From Pseudomonadota bacterium (GTDB lineage: Bacteria > Pseudomonadota > Gammaproteobacteria > Burkholderiales > Rhodocyclaceae), in assembly GCA_030917225.1 (NCBI GenBank), contig JAUPVD010000434.1:1-9816 (forward strand): DNA of 9,816 bases, written 5' to 3'. How positions within the stretch are numbered: position 1 is the stretch's first letter; each line of letters begins with the position of its first letter. The notes under the pieces were generated by a model. It searched no databases, had not been told where the DNA came from, and saw nothing but the letters and a program-made list of their open reading frames with translations. Shown piece after piece: positions 7,418 to 9,816 of the stretch. A program made the translations under genes and the position numbers.

Positions 7418-7423
7418 TATAAC
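7418..7423 (+). promoter_or_regulatory. Possible -10 element upstream of the Crp/Fnr gene, inside an inverted repeat
   Basis: TATAAC matches the -10 consensus 5/6. TTCGAA at 7394-7399, 18 nt upstream and inside the thiolase end, is a poor -35 (3/6). The box is framed by TCCTG (7413-7417) and CAGGA (7426-7430), which could be an operator for a dimeric regulator. The predicted start, near 7430, falls at the first base of the terminator stem. Tentative. Confidence 0.3.
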
Positions 7424-7429
7424 AGCAGG

Positions 7430-7462
7430 AAGGCCCGGTCGGGGGTTCCCGCCGGGCCTTTT
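7430..7462 (+). terminator. Rho-independent terminator of the thiolase transcript
   Basis: AAGGCCCGG (7430-7438) pairs with CCGGGCCTT (7452-7460). After a one-base bulge (T7439), CGGG (7440-7443) pairs with CCCG (7448-7451) around a GGTT loop. A short TTTT run (7459-7462) follows, then CATTT. It is a strong GC stem with a U-tract, 21 nt after the thiolase stop and only 23 nt before the next gene's ATG. Confidence 0.9.
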
Positions 7463-7485
7463 CATTTACACGGCCCCCAACAGCC

Positions 7486-8202
7486 ATGCCTTTTAGCGAA
7501 ACAGACATCAGCCTTCTGCGCAGCAATGCGTTGTTGCAGGGGCTACCGGAGCAGGAATGGATCGAGGCGGCCTTGCGCAACCCCGAGAACCAGCTTTGCC
7601 TGAATGCCGGTACGGTAGTGGTAGCAGCGGGGAAATTTTTTCCAGGGCTGCATCTCGTTGCCCATGGCACGGTTGAAATGATCGCCGGCACCCCTGAAGG
7701 CGGCGAGAAAATCATCGAGTTCGCCAAGGCCGGCGGCATGTTTTCCGAGGAAACCCTGTTCAGCGGCCAGCCGATTCGCTACACGGCTCGCACCATCACC
7801 TCCGCGACGATTCTGCGTCTTCCGGAAGCAACGCTGAATGACTGGGTGGCCCATTCGCCGGAGTTCAGTCGCCGGCTGATCGGGCTGTTGTCGGCACGTA
7901 CCGACTACATGCAGAAGGACATGGTGACCTTCTGCACCAAGAATGCGTCAGCGCGGCTGGTCTGCTATCTCGTCTGCCAGTTCAATCAGGCGCCACGCAC
8001 GGCCGATGGTTCGCTGTCGCTGAACATCACCGTGCCGCGCAACAAACTGGCTTCCCGCCTCGGCGTCAGCGACTCGCACCTCTCACGCGCGTTCAAGGAA
8101 CTCGAGGAGCAGGGGCTTATCGTCAAGCAGCGCAACGGCATCTTCATCCCCGACGTACAGGCCTTGTCGAAGTATGTCTGCCCGGCGGGTTGTGATTGGT
8201 GA
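7486..8202 (+). CDS. Crp/Fnr-family transcriptional regulator
   Basis: A dimeric DNA-binding protein of 238 residues. The N-terminal cNMP-like beta-roll covers about 15-120 (HLVAHGTVEMIAG, GGMFSEETLFSGQPIRYTA), a dimer helix about 125-150, and the C-terminal winged HTH about 180-225 (PRNKLASRLGVSDSHLSRAFKELEEQGLI). It lacks the N-terminal cysteine cluster of Fnr, so it is not an Fnr-type oxygen sensor. The Arg-Ser pair that binds the cAMP phosphate in Crp appears to be replaced by Tyr-Thr (99-100), arguing against cAMP. The recognition helix keeps Ser200-Arg201 but has Ser197 where Crp and Fnr carry Glu. Six cysteines are present (38, 150, 160, 164, 232, 236), including a C-terminal CPAGC. 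No Shine-Dalgarno precedes the ATG, which lies 23 nt after a terminator. The ligand and targets are unknown; NO, heme or redox sensing is possible. Confidence 0.9.
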   Translation: MPFSETDISLLRSNALLQGLPEQEWIEAALRNPENQLCLNAGTVVVAAGKFFPGLHLVAHGTVEMIAGTPEGGEKIIEFAKAGGMFSEETLFSGQPIRYTARTITSATILRLPEATLNDWVAHSPEFSRRLIGLLSARTDYMQKDMVTFCTKNASARLVCYLVCQFNQAPRTADGSLSLNITVPRNKLASRLGVSDSHLSRAFKELEEQGLIVKQRNGIFIPDVQALSKYVCPAGCDW

Positions 8203-8214
8203 TTGGTGACCGGT
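8194..8214 (+). repeat. Three tandem 7-bp units (GATTGGT) across the regulator's stop codon
   Basis: Units are GATTGGT (8194-8200), GATTGGT (8201-8207) and GACCGGT (8208-8214), the last with two changes. The regulator's TGA stop (8200-8202) spans the first unit boundary. It is a short microsatellite-like array in the 40-nt gap between convergent genes. Confidence 0.6.
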
Positions 8215-8242
8215 AACGGATAAACGCCGATGCGGTGCCGGA

Positions 8243-8962
8243 TCAACCCGCAAACCAGTCTTCCATCAACCGCCGCTCCTCGGCTTCTATCCTTTCGAGG
8301 AACTTGTCTGCCCGCCCCATGCGCTTGAACGTGGTGAACCCACGGTCGAGAAACTCGTGCAGTTCGCCCAGTCCGGCCATGTGTGCCGGCCCACGCATTA
8401 GTGTCAATGCGCCGGCAATCAACGGCTTTCGGGCAAGCGCTTCAAGCGCCTCGCCGGTATCGACGATCAACTGAATCTGCCGCACGCGCGAACCACGCCT
8501 GCCGACGCAACGATAGGCCTCCGCATAGGCGACGTCATCGATGCAACTGATCTTCCCGCGGCTACGTAGCGCATCGACCATGGCGGCATCGAGGTCTTCG
8601 GAAAGTGCGTCGAGTTCGATCGCCAGTGCCAGCGTACTCAGACCGGACAAGGGCAATGCCTTAACCAGCATCGGCAGGATCCTTTCGACCTCGCTATCGC
8701 GGCCGGAAAAATCCTTCGGGCCATACAGGTCCGAGAGAAAAAACGCCGCCGCCGGACCGTGACTCGGACTGTCCATCAGGTCCGGATAGGTTCGTGCCAG
8801 CCGGTTGGCCTGCCAAGCCCGCAAGGCGTCGCGTTCGCTGCCCCGGATCGGGTCGGCCGCCGCATTGCGGCGCAGGCCGGCTGCCAGTTTCAGGTCGCGC
8901 TCGAGGCGTGCTGCAACGACCGCCTTCTCTTCCTGCTGTTCTTCGTGTCGTTCGTCGATCAT
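8243..8962 (-). CDS. Conserved protein of unknown function (FFLSDLYGPKDFSGRD motif)
   Basis: A 239-residue soluble protein without signal peptide or membrane helix. The motif AAAFFLSDLYGPKDFSGRDSEVERILPML, near one third of the length, is one I associate with a widespread proteobacterial family of hypothetical proteins; I cannot give a reliable family name or function. The N-terminus (about 1-35) is highly charged (DERHEEQQEEK, then ARLERDLKLAAGLRR) and probably helical. The middle is leucine/alanine rich and acidic, and the C-terminal third has a conserved-looking GPAHMAGLGELHEFLDRGFTTFKRM stretch. It is probably all alpha-helical. The frame is also open from a TTG at 8968 two codons earlier, but ATG 8962 is preferred; neither has a clear Shine-Dalgarno. 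It is convergent with the Crp/Fnr gene and divergent from the aldehyde dehydrogenase, so it is transcribed alone. Confidence 0.8.
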   Translation of the reverse strand: MIDERHEEQQEEKAVVAARLERDLKLAAGLRRNAAADPIRGSERDALRAWQANRLARTYPDLMDSPSHGPAAAFFLSDLYGPKDFSGRDSEVERILPMLVKALPLSGLSTLALAIELDALSEDLDAAMVDALRSRGKISCIDDVAYAEAYRCVGRRGSRVRQIQLIVDTGEALEALARKPLIAGALTLMRGPAHMAGLGELHEFLDRGFTTFKRMGRADKFLERIEAEERRLMEDWFAG

Positions 8963-9061
8963 GGGCAAATTATCGCCGCAGCTTCAAACGCCGTTTAGAG
9001 GAGCAAGCCTAGCAGCCGCCATGTCACGCGACTAAACTGGAGCCGAACCAAGGAGATTCTC
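8963..9061. promoter_or_regulatory. Divergent intergenic region with small inverted repeat
   Basis: These 99 nt separate the unknown minus-strand gene from the aldehyde dehydrogenase and must hold both promoters unless they lie within genes. AAACG (8986-8990), C, CGTTT (8992-8996) is a perfect short inverted repeat that could bind a regulator. TAAACT at 9033-9038 is a possible -10 for the dehydrogenase, but no matching -35 is visible. Confidence 0.35.
9050..9056 (+). promoter_or_regulatory. Ribosome binding site of the aldehyde dehydrogenase gene
   Basis: AAGGAGA lies 5 nt before ATG 9062 and identifies that ATG as the start. It is one of the strongest sites in the window. Confidence 0.85.
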
Positions 9062-9816
9062 ATGGACGATCTGATATCGGCCTTTTCGCACATGCAGGCA
9101 GCGTCGCGACGCGACTTGACCCCCGCTGCGGAGCTACGGTTGCGCCGGCTCGACGCACTGGAAACCATGCTGCGCGAAAATGAGGATGCGTTCGCTGCGG
9201 CAATCTCGGCGGATTTCGGCAATCGTTCCGCACATGAGACACGCCTGCTGGAGATTTTCCCCAGTCTGGAAGGCATCAAGCATGCGCGCCGGCATCTGCG
9301 TGGATGGATGCGCCCCCAGCGCCGTGGCGTTGCCTTGTGGTTCCAGCCCGGCCGTGCGGAAGTCCAGCATCAGCCGCTCGGCGTTGTCGGCATCATCGTT
9401 CCCTGGAACTATCCGCTCTATCTCGCCATTGGCCCGCTCACGGCTGCGCTGGCTGCCGGCAACCGCGCTCTGGTCAAAATGTCCGAATTCACACCGGCGA
9501 CGGCCGCATTGCTGGCCGAGCTGGTCGAGCGCCATTTCGAGGCCGACGAAGTACGTGTGATCCAGGGCGACGCGACCATCGCGCAGGCCTTCTCCCATTT
9601 GCCGTTCGACCATCTCTTCTTCACCGGATCGACGGCAGTCGGGCACCACGTCATGCGCGCGGCGGCCGAACACCTGACGCCAGTGACGCTGGAACTCGGC
9701 GGCAAATCGCCGGTGATCTTGTCGCCGGATTATCCGCTTGAGAAGGCCGCCGACCGCATCATGGTCGGCAAGACCCTCAATGCCGGCCAGACCTGCATTG
9801 CCCCCGATTACGTGCT
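9062..9816 (+). CDS. Coniferyl-aldehyde-dehydrogenase-like aldehyde dehydrogenase (3' end outside window)
   Basis: A cytoplasmic NAD(P)+-dependent aldehyde dehydrogenase. The first 251 codons are present and the frame stays open to the right edge; the family has about 470-480 residues, so roughly half is missing. The catalytic set is intact: VPWNYPL with the oxyanion Asn116, cofactor Lys139 in ALVKMSEFTP, the FTGSTAVG nucleotide loop (187-194), Glu211 in LELGGKSP and nucleophile Cys245 in NAGQTCIAPDY. The N-terminal pattern ISADFGNRSAHETRLLEIFPSLEGIKHAR and the CIAPDY ending are what I recall of coniferyl aldehyde dehydrogenases (CalB), which oxidise coniferyl aldehyde to ferulate; such enzymes often accept other aldehydes, and no aromatic-catabolism gene is visible here to confirm that substrate. 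The start is set by AAGGAGA. It is transcribed away from the unknown minus-strand gene. Confidence 0.93.
   Translation, partial: MDDLISAFSHMQAASRRDLTPAAELRLRRLDALETMLRENEDAFAAAISADFGNRSAHETRLLEIFPSLEGIKHARRHLRGWMRPQRRGVALWFQPGRAEVQHQPLGVVGIIVPWNYPLYLAIGPLTAALAAGNRALVKMSEFTPATAALLAELVERHFEADEVRVIQGDATIAQAFSHLPFDHLFFTGSTAVGHHVMRAAAEHLTPVTLELGGKSPVILSPDYPLEKAADRIMVGKTLNAGQTCIAPDYV

Noticed and set aside
6221..7465. A 414-codon open frame on the minus strand, antisense to the thiolase
   Set aside because: It mirrors a GC-rich, strongly codon-biased gene; its translation has no recognisable motif, while the plus-strand frame is a complete thiolase.

Overview
The window looks like a stretch of ordinary chromosome from a GC-rich betaproteobacterium, most likely of the Rhodocyclales (Dechloromonas/Azonexus/Azospira type). 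This rests on the genes present: an argF-argG pair, a DUF2788 membrane protein, a betaproteobacterial CobD/CbiB-like membrane protein, a BktB-like thiolase and a coniferyl-aldehyde-dehydrogenase-type ALDH. No database search was possible, so the assignment comes from recalled family features. I see no tRNA, rRNA, CRISPR array, insertion sequence, phage gene or toxin-antitoxin pair.

Layout. (1) Positions 1-2868, plus strand, a tightly packed gene string: the 3' part of argF (ornithine carbamoyltransferase), argG (argininosuccinate synthase), a 73-residue DUF2788 two-helix membrane protein, ppnP (purine/pyrimidine nucleoside phosphorylase) and yajQ (nucleotide-binding protein). Gaps are 19, 3, 1 and 13 nt, so one transcript is likely. 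A perfect 12-bp hairpin overlaps the yajQ stop codon. (2) Positions 2893-3609, minus strand: a stand-alone class I glutamine amidotransferase-like protein. It starts head-to-head with the next gene, only 16 nt away. (3) Positions 3626-5159, plus strand: an exported retropepsin-like aspartic protease, a small acidic protein of unknown function and a CoA-pyrophosphatase-type NUDIX hydrolase, spaced 10 and 3 nt apart. (4) Positions 5272-7408, plus strand: a CobD/CbiB-family membrane protein with a TTG start and a 393-residue thiolase, followed by a clear intrinsic terminator. (5) Positions 7486-8202, plus strand: a Crp/Fnr-family regulator lacking the Fnr iron-sulfur cysteines, convergent with a conserved protein of unknown function on the minus strand (8243-8962). 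(6) From 9062 to the right edge, plus strand: the first half of an aldehyde dehydrogenase resembling coniferyl aldehyde dehydrogenase, divergent from the unknown gene.

How the parts work together. argF and argG catalyse the consecutive steps from ornithine to argininosuccinate. ppnP and yajQ are nucleotide-related passengers on the same probable transcript. The NUDIX enzyme (CoA turnover) and the thiolase (acyl-CoA condensation or cleavage) both handle CoA compounds, but nothing in the sequence shows a functional link. I find no convincing undescribed multi-gene system. The better leads are small: a Crp/Fnr protein whose recognition helix lacks the usual Glu, a possible promoter that would place the thiolase terminator hairpin at the 5' end of the regulator's mRNA, the retropepsin/small protein/NUDIX cluster, the head-to-head start region near 3610, and hairpins at two gene boundaries.
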